From contig NC_049989.1 of assembly GCF_000003815.2 (NCBI RefSeq), positions 12,617,122 to 12,666,369 on the forward strand: a stretch of 49,248 nucleotides of DNA, given 5' to 3'. Made by a program: the position numbers and the translations under genes. Numbering within the stretch: position 1 is the stretch's first letter; every line of letters begins with the position of its first letter. Positions 11,705-23,367 of the stretch are shown here, piece after piece. The stretch is from Branchiostoma floridae (taxonomy: Eukaryota > Chordata > Leptocardii > Amphioxiformes > Branchiostomatidae). The notes below the pieces were generated by a model. It did no database searches and had not been told where the DNA came from. It worked only from the letters and a program-made list of their open reading frames with translations.

Positions 11705-14040
11705 ACGGACAGTCATTTTCAAAGGAGCATCTTTCGGGAACGGAAAGTATAATAATTCAATAGACAACGAAATATGCAGAACGTACATGTAAAACAAGTA
11801 AAGTCATTAACATAATTTCTATTTTTCGTGTCCCAAAACATCCCGACCGGGCTCCGCTTGAAAATGTGACCGTTGCAATGACACCCCTTTCTACCAGAGA
11901 CTGATCATGAGATGAGGAGCTCCTAGCGACCGGTAATATGCTGTCACAAAGCATGAAAATCAATCGACCGACCAGCCTGTGAGGTCTAAATGACATTTTT
12001 GGCAGTACACCCGGTGTTCTTTTGAGCGGTCGATTTATTTTGAGGGAGCAGACTTTCAGGTGAAAAACGCCTTCAAGCCTTAGGCGATTCTACTACCCTC
12101 TGGAGATCAACAAATACGGTCGAAGTTTCGTCATTTTTGTGACAGGTCGCTCAACGACTTTCATAGACAAAATTCGGATCTTTCACGTTAACGCGTTTTA
12201 AATTAACTTTCACATCATCCACCATGTCCCAAATTATCATAAAGTAAGGGGTAAAAACATCAGATGCGGGTCTGTCAGCAATCGACGTCCAGTGGAATTT
12301 TGAAAGACTTATGGAGCAAGTAATGCCCTTTCGCAGCACAAGGATGGGGCAAGCAAGCAATTTTACATTGTCAACAACTTCATACGATCTGTCCATCAAG
12401 AGATATTTACATGTAGCTATAACCATATTACCTCAAGAAAAACATGAAAATTAAAAGATGAAAATACATTACTTTATTAATCTGACTCATGATATAATAT
12501 GATATCTATTCAGGTACTGGTGGTTTCCAGCCATCACGGCCTTTAGATATAAGTATATATGCATTCATACAAAGTACGAATTGTAGTTTCAGGTCGTAAA
12601 TATTAACGATCGGATATAGAGATTTATTAAATGATAAAAGTATCTGACAATATGTTTACTGATAGTAATATGTTATTTAAACATTGCTACATTTTCACCA
12701 ATCTCAATCCCAACACCAATGATTTACTTGTAGAACAAAATTTCAAAAAGTCGAAAAAGATTATATCAGAAGATTACATATCTTCACTGCAATAAACCAA
12801 AATTGAATTGTCACAAAAATGCAGCAATGTAATACAGCAGGTAACATAACAACCAGCAACAAAGCATTTAAGTGTAATTATTATATTAATAATTACATTT
12901 ATCATATCAATTGTTCAAAGGATTCTGACTGTAAACCTTTTAAAATATGTATTACATGTAGGTATAGAAGTATATTGAGATATACTTAGATATGGATAGA
13001 TATCATATACGTCATGTATCATATAATGGCCTAAGCTAATGACATTAGGCCATGTTAATTTGATTATATATGGATGACATCTTCTGGGAACCCAAAAACT
13101 GATGCGGGGGCGTACGGATAAAAAAAAGTTTGACCAAAAAAAAGTTGCCTTCATCGTAAAATCTAAGTGGTCAGGAAGGTTGAACATATGACTGATAACA
13201 CAGAATACACTAGACCAATTGCAAACAATACATTCTTCATTTTTGTTCTTTCGCATCTTCTTTAGAATGTTCTATGACATTAGTATACGTTTTACATTAC
13301 AATGTTTGTTTTTGCAATCCACTGCAATTGTATTTGCTTATTTTGAAGCTGCCTTGTACAATTTACAGTATGGTTGACAACAAATTCATTCATTATTGGA
13401 AACGGTTGAAAATTGATGTGCGTGCGGCTGTCAACTATGTAATCAAATCAACATGGCATTATGTTAGGAATATGTACCGCTTACTGCTTACCTGTTACAG
13501 TACCATGAAAATCATTTAGGTGCAGGTCCAAAATACCAGATATCAATGTACAAATTTATAATGCACCTGCTATACTGAACCCCTGGTAGCAATATATTGT
13601 GTAACATAAGCTTAGGCTCAGCAAAAAAATCTCATTCTCCTATAGTCCTATTGGAGATATTTTACCTTTTTAAGCCTCTAATAGCCTCTATTAGTACCGG
13701 TAGTCTATAGGAAATAGAAAAATAAGGCACTTCCTATTTTGGCGCGATACATTTCTTTTAATAAGGCATTGGTACACCTACTAGGCATTTATTGCCTAGT
13801 CCTCCACATTGTGTAGTGTTTTTGTCATCCAAACAAGATATCACAACTGCAGCGCCTTCCACTGTAATACCACACAAAATTGTCTATAAGAGGCCCACTA
13901 TCAGACTTTTCTTTTATCTTCCAAACCATACCAAATATCATCTTAAAGAACCTTCTAACAGCTTCTGGAGTTACACTGGGAACAGACAGTCACACAAACA
14001 CACACCACTGAAAACGTAACATTTTTGTTGAAGGTTAATA
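11705..14040. other. Intergenic interval without recognisable genes
   Basis: This AT-rich stretch between the convergent ABCB9 and BCO2 genes has only short open frames with no protein resemblance, weak splice context and no conserved motif. A possible BCO2 poly(A) signal lies near 13790. Short GCCTCTA-type and GGCATT-type words repeat around 13660-13800 without clear structure. Confidence 0.6.
13788..13793 (-). terminator. Possible BCO2 poly(A) signal (AATAAA on minus strand)
   Basis: The plus strand reads TTTATT, giving AATAAA on the minus strand about 510 bp downstream of the BCO2 stop codon. Using it would place an antisense LINE fragment in the 3' UTR. No transcript evidence is available. 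Confidence 0.3.
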
Positions 14041-14043
14041 ATC

Positions 14044-14275
14044 AAACTGACAACATCTGATCCTGATCCATCATGGAAGCGTCCTAGAGGCCGTCCTAGA
14101 GGGAGATGGGAAGATGAGGTCTTCAACACACTCCGGGAGCTGGGGGTCCCCAGATCCGACTGGACTGTCCACGCCCAGTGTAAAACAATGTGGCGAGAAC
14201 TGTTCGAACTGTATGTAGCCGCCACGCAAGTCATGATGCAAGTGAACGATTGATTGATTAATAATAATAAAGTCA
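14044..14275 (+). pseudogene. LINE reverse transcriptase 3' end fragment
   Basis: A 5'-truncated frame reads WKRPRGRPRGRWEDEV, then LRELGVPRSDWTVHAQ, then MWRELFELYVAATQ before a stop at 14251-14253. This is the basic C-terminal segment seen at the end of many LINE ORF2 proteins. It is followed by a GATT/AATAAT-type tail to about 14275. A second, shorter copy of the same 3' end lies at about 25280-25330. Confidence 0.65.
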
Positions 14276-14301
14276 AATAGGGCACTGTTGGTCTTGCAAG
14301 C

Positions 14302-17300
14302 CTACATGTTAGGCAGGAAGATCCCATGGAAGGTCATGCAGGCCTGGGCAGGGCTGGGCACCTCCGCCCGCGCCACCTCGCTGAACGTCTGTCCATCGAG
14401 GACCAGCAGGAAGACAGAACGGTCCTCGCCTGATGACGACTTCACCACCAGGGACAACACCACTCCTGGGGGAGGGAGGATACACATGATCCGTGTTATG
14501 TCGATATTGTCAGTATAAACCTTGAAGTGACTGTGTTTATCCCCACTAGTGTCTGTACCACAGTAGCGTCCATACCCCCAGTGGTGTCCGTACTCCCAGT
14601 TGTGTCCGTACCCCCAGTAGTGTCCGTACCCCCAGTAGTGTCCTTACCCTCAGTAGTGTCCGCACCCCCAGTAGTGTCGGTTCTCCCAGTAGTGTCCGTA
14701 CCCCAGAAGTGTCCGTACCCCCAGTAGTGTCCATACTCCCAGTAGTGTCCGCACCCAAGTAGTGTTCGTACCCCCAGTAATGTCGGTACCCCCAGTAGAG
14801 TCCGTACCCCCAGTAGTGTCGGTACCCCCCAGTAGTTTCTGTACTCCCAGAAGTGTTCGTACCCCCAGTAGTGTTGGTACCCCCGTAGTGTCCGTACTCC
14901 CAGAAGTGTTCGTACCCCCAGTAGTGTCGGTACCCCAGTAGTGTCCATACTCCCAGAAGTGTTCGTACCCCAGGTAGTGTCATCTTATTCATGGTTTCCT
15001 CTCTTATGCATGTCAGTTCATAGTTAGGATATATAAAAATCTGCTCTCCAATGAGATCGTTTGTAAGGTCACTGAGAAGAGCTAGTGGATTCTACCTGAA
15101 ACATCTGACCGTTTCTAGAAGATAGCCAGTTGCTTGAGTAATTGCTATTTGGCATATCTGATTACCTGAATGTCTAACCTTCATCACCATATATCTTACA
15201 TGACTGTATGATACCTTCATCCTCAGCAGTTGCTCCTGGTGCTGGCACAAAGACAGGCTCGGAGGGATAGCATCCTGCCTCCTTCCATGTTTTTGATGCC
15301 TTGGTCTGGGTGTCACCTTTTATGAGCTGAAGATAAAAAAACAGGTCTGATCAAAATGTGTTTATATATGAATCCAAAATAGGCAGCACTACCAGTGGGG
15401 TGCAAATCTAGATTAAAACACTAGCTTCAAATCATAAAAAAGACTTTAATCTAATGTAGTTTATCCTGTGATAAAATGTAACTGTGCCCTTTGCATGCAG
15501 AGGGCAACCATTTCACTGCCTTCCTTTGGGTCCAACTCTTACTAGTCTTAGAGTGCTTACATAGCATGTACGGTATGTCACCAATAGTATCGAAAAGAAA
15601 ATGTTCTGATTACATGCAAGCATTATAAGTTGATTATTCAATGAACAAAGCCCCTTGTACACAATGTACAGTCATCCTTTTCTAGAGATCATCATTCTAG
15701 AGATATCAATTAAAATTTTAGATTTGATGGTCAATAACATCAGATGGGCGAGTTGAGTTTGCACTTGTCCAATGTTTGTGTTCATTGAATAGTAATGTTA
15801 AAAAATTCAGGGCTGAATGTGATCTGGAAATGTTTGATTTTCAATCCAGGTTCCAGTTTTTGTGATGGTCTTGCTGCAATTTTACTTTCAAATGCCATAT
15901 GACCAACAAATTAATATGGTCATCCTTTTGAGAAGTTTGGCCTTTGCAATTCCTATATGCACAACTCTCACCATATCTATTTGCCCTGAAATTCCATAGA
16001 AGAACTGGTATTTCTTCCCGTTATAATGGTCATAGTTGATTCGGGGGAGCTCCATAGTGCCTGGCATAAAGAAACAAAAAAAAAGAAATTACAATAATCA
16101 GATCATAGGTAAAATAAAATTCGTAGAAACAATCCCTGGGGTGATGTGTATGGAAAATATGATTCTAAAAAAGACAGTAACTATGATGATGTGTAGCCTG
16201 ATATGCTGTATCTTGTTCTAGGATAGATTTGCTCCTGTGATGATTGAACTTCCAAAAAAATCAAAGCTTGTTTGAATCTCCTTGCCATGAGACTCAAGGC
16301 GTATCAATTCTCATCTATTTTATGCAAATACTGAAATTTAAATCGTTTCACAGTGCTGATAGGTGTTAGACTATTATGTGGAGAAGTGATCAGAGGAGAG
16401 AACTGGGGGTACAACAGATACCACACTAGGGCAAATGTTACGACTCAAAGGAGTAAACAGGCATATTCTCCTGATGTTATGGCGACGGATACAATCATAC
16501 ATGTATCTGGACAAAGTCTTTCTGGTGTACAGAAGACAGTCCCATCTTCTTGAAGAACTGCAGTTGCCTCGGTGTCAACCAGAGTCACAAGATTGTCCTG
16601 ATCAGAAGCCTGAAAGAGAAGAAAAATTGACATGATCATATTTGTGAAGACACGTGGTGTGTCCAAGACTAGCCATCTGCTGCCTAGCCCTGCGTCAGGG
16701 CCTCCAGCAGTAGTATAATCAAACAACGAATACGGATACGGACGGCTGTAAACATATATTGATCAAAGCAACAGAATGCAGAGGTTTTAGAATGTAAGGT
16801 TTGTTGGCAAAGACTGAGGTGTTTTTGCCAATGACATTCCCTTTAACCTCAACTCTAACCATAACATAGGGGTGTTAGGGGTGTTGGAACATATTACGAA
16901 CATCCGGGTGTCAGAACATTCTTAGGGCTATCCACAATATCTCAGCTTCCACCTCAAACATACTTCTTGCCAAGCAAAGGTTCTGTTCCAGCTAGCTGTT
17001 TTTGACATGTTTCAATAGGCATTTTTGTTGTGCTCTCTATTTTTGTCCCCTTTTCTTCATGTTTGCCAGGCACCGCCAGCTAACATTAAGGGGACAAAAT
17101 AGAAAGGCAACAAAGATATCTAAAAACACGTCTAACACAGCCAAAGCCAAACCTCTGCTTGGAGACTACGTAAAACTTACCTGAGTAGGCTGAAGTGGCA
17201 AGACATATCGCCTTGCCTCAGTATCAATGTCATCAAAGGTCCCCTCTGAGCCCCTAAGGTTTTCCAGGTACAAAGCGGCAACACTGTCTCCTGGGCCATT

Positions 17301-20300
17301 ACAACAAAGGTCGACTACCAGCTGTCCGTCCTCCTCATAAGTGTTGATATGGTGGAATGTGAAGAAAGGGTCGGACAGGTACACGGTGGGTAACACCTTC
17401 CCTGTATCCTTCTCAATGACATGGAATCGTGCCTGTGGAGAACAATAGAGATGCATAGTAATAAGTTCTTTTTACTTTATTGACAGTGTGTCAGTCACAC
17501 AATCATGCAAATAATTGTTTTGGCTCTGATTGTGTGTGTCTGTGTCTGTGCGTGTCTGCTTTTTATGTGTCTTTTTAAAATTGTGCTTACCTTTTTTGTT
17601 TCTTGAGTATAAGTGATTGTCGAAGAGTGAGGAGGACTGATCCTATAGCCATACCACCAAAAGGGAAAGTCCTTTCTGTCACATTGTGACCCTTGCTAAT
17701 TTTTCCCAACAATTGCAAAGGAGCATGAAGTAAACAATTGATTGAAAGAGAACGACTATGCCAAAAAGCAGTAACTCAAGCAACTGGATATGATTTTGGA
17801 AATGGTCAGATATTTCAGGTAACATCTGTTATCTTTCATCAGTGACACAGGTCTGGAGTATTGCCGGGTATGGCAGTATTACCTGGATGTCTATTACCTT
17901 CATTGACGAAATATAAGTTTTCAGAAAATGCCTCTAAAAATAGAGGAACTTTCATTTCACTGGCAGAACAAACAAATTTCTTTTCATTGACTTCAAACCA
18001 ATGATGACATAATTCTTGGAAGCTTTTCTTCTCCAAATTGTTCTTTGAGAAAATTAAAATTATCGTACCGGTGTATTGCCGTCAAACTCCATGGCAGCAG
18101 ACACTGACTTTCCAGATGTGAATTTAGCAAACATCATTTTCCAGACGTTGATGTACATGGGCTGTTCCACAAACACAACGTACTTCTCCGTCAGACCAAA
18201 GCTATGGAAGTAGTTCGGCCTCATTTTAACCTGGTGCGGAATACTGCCAACCATGTAGGCCTTCTGCATTGGATTGTTCCTTTCTCCTGGTCAGAGAAAA
18301 TAATAACAGAGTTTGCTGATAAAAACATTGTTAAGACAATCAAAGCATACAATTAAAACTTTCACTTTCCAAGTAATAGAGTGGTAAATAGCTGTGTCAT
18401 ATATATAGAATCTTTGAGAAATGATGACATGTGATACCTGCAGCTTGCACTTTCTGTAATGCTAGTTCACCTTTATTCATGGATATGTATATATCCGTTG
18501 TATCTAAGTAAAACATGGAACATGTATTTAGGGATATAAAGTTGATGGACGATGGTTTCAAATTCATCTTCAAAATTTTAAAATTTCAATTTTCCACTTC
18601 CTTCAGCTTGACTATTTTTCCCAAAATACTGTTTTCATAACAAAGGATATAGGATACCCAGCAAATAATGGTGAATTTGCATACAAAATTCAATGCGATA
18701 TACCCTGAAGCATGCAATTCAAAGAAATAAACAAACAAACAAACAAAACGTGATGCTTAATACTTTTAGTCAAATGGTTACATAGCAGATACATACCTTC
18801 ATCAGGAAGTGGCATCCTGACCAGGCCAAAGAGGCCATCTTTTCCGTATCGTGTCGCCATGTTGTAGATCGTTCCATCTTGGTCCGTGTGGGGGTGGGCG
18901 GTCATCAGGTTCAGGGCCACGTATTTGGAACGGTCCACCTGATGATAGAATGCGTAACAAAATACAAGCATTTGCAGGCCAATGCAGGATATCTCCCACC
19001 CTCAACTTCAAGCTCAATCTGGCAGCAGAGATCCTGATCAGTTTATGTAGACAGAGACTCTAGATCTGATCATAATGCTTAGGAAGTTTTTTCTTGAAGT
19101 TGATTCTTGAGAAAGACAAATTAAAGTCGAAACCGGTAGATATGTACCAATATTGTCAGCAAAATGTGGATCTCAATAAAGTCAAGTCAAGGTAGAATAC
19201 CGTCGTCTCTGAGCTGTCATTTTCCCAAGCTACGAATGACAATTACTAATACTTAGGAAGTTGTTAGGGTTTTCTCCCATTCATGAATAGAGTCGATTCC
19301 GAGTCACCAAGAGGGTTTTGAAATAATATTTGAAGTAAGTTTGAACTATTCTAAGTAAAAGAATATTTCAGTCACTGAAGTGCTAAACTGTTCAAACAAT
19401 TTAAAATGAAAGTTTGAACATTTTTGAACTTATCTATATATGTTGGAAACATTTGGAAATTAATGGTACAAATATCTCTTTATTTAGAACAATTTAGGAA
19501 CAACTATGTGTTTTTGCTTTGGTTGGAACATGTGATCACATGTTCCAACAATTTGTGTCATTTTTTTCCTCCATAAAAACTTTTATCGCCCCCATAAACC
19601 AAGCTGCTAAGCTGGGTCTTTTGTTTGGTCTTGTATTTTTAGATTTTCTTTTGTAAATACTGGTGGCTCCTTTGTGAAAGCTGCCAGACAGACGCTATTT
19701 CCTGTACTTGGCAGGGATGTGTGAATTGCCCTCTTCCCAGCCCACTGACCCAGTTTTACCATTTTGTTTCAATGTTTGAACATGTGATCACATGTGATCA
19801 CAAATGATGAATCTATGTTGGAACAGTTTAGAAACTAACTGAAATAATGTATTTGATGTTATAAATGTTTCTAACATGTATGAACACTATAGAAAATATT
19901 TAGAACATCACACAGATGTTATGAATAGTTCTAAACAGTTACTTATCATAGTTAGAATGTTATAAAGATTTCCAAAATGTTGGAGCAAAAGGCAAGAAAT
20001 ACCCTCTCGACTCTACTAACTTTCAAGTCAATCCATTGATCTAATTACATGTAGTAACATTGAGTTTGAAAAGTTGTGACGGATTCAAAACTCTAATCGG
20101 GCTCTCTACCGACAGATTCTGAAAAAGCTTTTCTACCAGATTGCAATTTCTACCCTGACAAGATGTCATTAAGTACATATACCACTGTGACAGAACAATA
20201 GTCCAGCTACAAAAACTCTGAGACTAGTACATTTTCTAGTTGAGATATAAGTGTCTACCAACTTTTGACACATGATTCATTGAAGACTATACTATCAGCA

Positions 20301-23300
20301 AAACACTCTATGTTTGGCCTCTTTATTTTCACTACAGCTGTGTGGCGTGTTGGTACACCCGATCCCTCAGAAGTTAAGCAACGCGCAGTCCGGACAGTGC
20401 TTGGATGGGAGTCCCCCAACCAAGGACGACCAGATTGCTGTAGCCTCACGAAGCTTTCCACGAAATCGTCTTCCGGGAGGGACGTAAAACGGGGGTCCCA
20501 TGCTCGAGGAGGTGCCTCGACCACGTTAAACAGCTTCATTACTCAACACATTGGGTACCTACTGGCTGGAAAAATACTCCAGATGATTATATATTATTAT
20601 TATTATCATCATTTTCATTTATGACAGAATGTGCTTATACCTTTTCTGGGTCTGTTTCCAGAGTCTGGGGGTCCACTCTCCTCATGACCGGTGGTTCCGT
20701 CATGGCGTAGACCTCATCTCGAACTTGCATCAAGTTCACGTTGCAGTTATCCGAGGAGCCGGATGTGTCCCAAAAGTAGGAGAAGATCCTGTCACCAAAA
20801 ATTAAAGAAGAGAAGATTTAACCATTAAATTATTCATATTAACCAGATAAAAACGTTTTCTGTCATAGAGAAAAAAAATACAATTCTAAATAGTCCTGTA
20901 TTCAGGCATGATGAATTGAGCTTTACCAATGTATGCAAGTAATTTTATCATAAATTATATCCTACCTTGAAAAGATATTCTTGCAGGGGTCTGGATAGGA
21001 GTTTGTTCCGAACTCGGTGAGCACAATTCTGTTCTGTTGTTGGGCCAGAACGTACGAGTCGCTACGCAGAAAACGGTTTTGGTATGTCACCTTTGAACCC
21101 TGCATGATGGGTGATGAAAAAGAAACAGATTTTTACTGGAAGGTGGAGCAACTTTTTATATACCAATTTTCACACTGTGATATCACTGAATAAATCCATG
21201 TACATACAAAAGGTAAACTGCATCTAGGCGTAACACACCACTTTTGTAGTTTACACATACTGTAAATGCATCTAAGGTTGCAGGTATTTAATTTCGCGGT
21301 AGCGGGAAAAAGGACTTTACGTGGTGGTTTTAAGTTCGCGGTAACACCACATACTGCAGCATAATACCATAATAGAAAAATGTTTGCTGTGTTTTTAAGT
21401 TCACAGTGAAGTGGCGAAGAGTGGTGAAAACCGCGAACATTAATCCACCGCGAACATTTCTGCATTTACAGCACTCTTACTGGCCCAGAGCCCCATTCCC
21501 TTGAAAACTTGTGGCAGAATAGCTGTATTAAATGTGAGCAAACTTTTCCCTTTCCTAGAGACACCAATATAAGCCAAACTGAGTGTAGGAATTACATGTC
21601 CTTTTTTAATCGGCCAGCCATCACGTGTTTACCTGGCAGTATTACTGTAACCACAAGTCTTAGAGCACCTTGCCACCTAAGTGTGAAATCATCTATTCCT
21701 TACCTCAATGTTAAATCGGTGGATGAGAGATAAGCCATCAAACAAGTGGTTGTAGGACTGGTCACCGATTTCAAACTTTCCAGGACCGACCCGCAGCAGG
21801 CTTCCCTTCAGCCAGTCTGGGATTTGACCTAGTGGAGTTCAAAAATGATGCAAAAGAAGATTTAAGTCCTATAAAATAGATGTATCTTATTTGCAGGAAA
21901 TACATTTATGCTTAACATTACCACCTCTGCAGTAATGTGTACTCTTTGACTTCAGCAACCTACAATGTAATATGGCATCAATACATTTGGCTAAATGTTG
22001 TGGATCGTCCGGAGACTCGACAGTGTGACATTCGCTGATGAACAAGAGTATTTTAGTGGATGACAATTTATACACAAACATTATTGCACTTTTACAGTCA
22101 AGTGACCATACATCTTTGTTGTGGTTTGGAATAATCTGATAATAACATACTGCATGATTTGCATGCTTCAAAAGCAAAAACTTTAACAGGGGTTGGTGGA
22201 AAGAGTGGTCCAGTCCAGACATAAGAAAAGACGGCCCATTCTAATAAGGGGATGGATCACATTTTCTGCCATCCGGACTTGTGTAATGGATCGCTTTTTC
22301 CACAAACCCTTATTCACACAGAATGCTGTACCTTTGACATCAGCTTGTATGGGCTGAGACGTCTCCTCCACTGATTTGAATAGAGCATCCATCCCAAAAT
22401 GTTGACTTGAGGTCCTGTGTAATTGAACAGTTGTCATTATCAACAAAGACAGTCAGGAAGAAGATGGTGTAGTCTCCAAGCAGATATAGGGGAGGGACAA
22501 TCTTAGCCATTCAACTAGATGATATCACTGTGCTGTTAGACATATGAGCAGATATTTCTTTGGGCGATTTCCATTGACAACACAATGGCACATGTTTCAA
22601 ACATTGTGGAAATGCTAAATTATCTATTAATAATTATAGATACTAGGACTTGTGTACAAAAAGTAAGAACTGTACTTATGGGTATATTCAACATTTTGCT
22701 TTCAAAAAATATGTTTAGCCCCCACCCCCATTTAACTTAATTAATTCAAGTTTAAGTTACAAAAATGCAAAAGGGTCTTAGTCATATTTGGTATCTTCCA
22801 AAAGTCAGGTAGGAGGCCATCTATGACAAAGGGCTTTCCCATTTTAAGTCGCATGGTTGCCATGGCTACCTCACCCTGAGAAAACTTCCCACTCTTAATC
22901 TCAGTGAAAACCTAAAAAAAATACTTAATATGTGAATTGGTTCACTGACTGCTACAGAATCAGTTTTTGAAGTGATTCCCTGCAGGTTTTACGACAGTCC
23001 CCTCATTCAATAAACACAACATTTCTTTTTTTCTTTTTTTGCAAGAGTCTTCGCGAGCTCCCAAGCATCTTTATATTAGATGATAAAGCTCAAGATATTC
23101 AAAGACCTGACTGCCTTCACAGGATCATTCATAGGATCATGAATTGACCTGGGCAGTTTGCACATTTTGGTTGAAGCTCCGTCTGGGTGTTGCTTTTCTT
23201 CCAACTAGGTTAAAATACGACATTGTCAGATTCTGAACTTGACATACTTACCTGAACAGTGAAACAGAGACACCAGGATTCAGTCTGCTCAGGGAGATGA

Positions 23301-23367
23301 TTCTACGTCCCACAGGTGCCGACAGCAGTCTACCTGAGCTTCTCTGGCTCACAAGGAGCTTCAGCAT
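14302..23367 (-). CDS. BCO2: BCO2-like carotenoid oxygenase (12 coding exons)
   Basis: Minus-strand coding exons: 23252-23367, 22332-22414, 21704-21828, 20966-21099, 20641-20788, 18797-18938, 18069-18286, 17181-17432, 16501-16609, 15972-16060, 15215-15326 and 14302-14465. All phases fit, giving 1692 nt and 563 aa, close to vertebrate BCO2. The four iron-ligand histidines of the RPE65/BCO family are present: H217 (AHPH), H277 (FHSFGLTE), H349 (FHHINTYE) and H556 (FHGIF). The motifs [10 protein letters not shown] (144-153), [21 protein letters not shown] and LVLD..F.E.ARAEVP read most like BCO2. Exon 1 encodes a 38-residue Arg/Ser/Leu-rich, acid-free leader typical of a mitochondrial presequence and splices in phase to the conserved start of the enzyme. 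The reaction is expected to be oxidative cleavage of carotenoids, probably eccentric. A downstream Met at 22390-22392 would give a 517 aa form without the leader. Confidence 0.92.
14545..14985. repeat. 18 bp minisatellite in the last BCO2 intron
   Basis: About 24 copies of an 18 bp unit close to CCGTACCCCCAGTAGTGT. Because the unit is a multiple of three and lacks stops, both strands show long open frames (for example DTTGGT-type repeats). These are repeat artefacts lying wholly inside the intron 14466-15214. Confidence 0.9.
19522..19549. repeat. Perfect 28 bp palindrome in a BCO2 intron
   Basis: The sequence GTTGGAACATGTGA followed by its exact reverse complement forms a gapless palindrome. 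A related imperfect ATGTGATCACATGTGATCAC block sits at about 19780-19803. The whole stretch 19330-20000 is enriched in GAACA/TGTTC words, suggesting a degenerate repeat. Confidence 0.8.
20336..20615 (+). mobile_element. 5S rRNA-derived SINE in a BCO2 intron
   Basis: The head resembles 5S rRNA: CACCCGATCCCTCAGAAG at about 20356-20373, a box-A-like AAGTTAAGCAACG (20371-20383), the internal element TTGGATGGGAG (20401-20411) and a terminal TGCTGTAGC. A non-5S body follows, with GGGACGTAAAACGGGGGTCCC and a GACCACGTTAAACAGC block, and then an ATT-repeat tail (about 20590-20612). This matches SINE3-class architecture. It is too diverged and extended to be a real 5S gene. Confidence 0.75.
21260..21471 (-). 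mobile_element. CTGTAAATGC MITE, copy 1 (inverted)
   Basis: Terminal inverted repeats CTGTAAATGC and GCATTTACAG enclose about 190 bp rich in CGCGAAC, TTTCGCGGT and CCGCGAA words. Two further copies at 28682-28893 and 30737-30943 are in the opposite orientation. It lies in the BCO2 intron upstream of exon 21099. The 5' flank is TA. Confidence 0.8.

Noticed and set aside
14496-14992. Glycine/threonine or leucine/valine repeat proteins on both strands
   Set aside because: 18 bp minisatellite wholly within the last BCO2 intron.
20340-20460. Functional 5S rRNA gene
   Set aside because: Only the promoter boxes and some 5S words match; the flanks, body and ATT tail are those of a SINE.
22780-22920. 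Possible extra BCO2 exon (acceptor TTTTTTAG and donor-like GGTGAGG on the minus strand)
   Set aside because: A 37 nt exon here would break the reading frame between the leader exon and the enzyme; the direct join keeps phase and motif order. A faint glutaminyl-tRNA-synthetase-like reading was too weak to keep.
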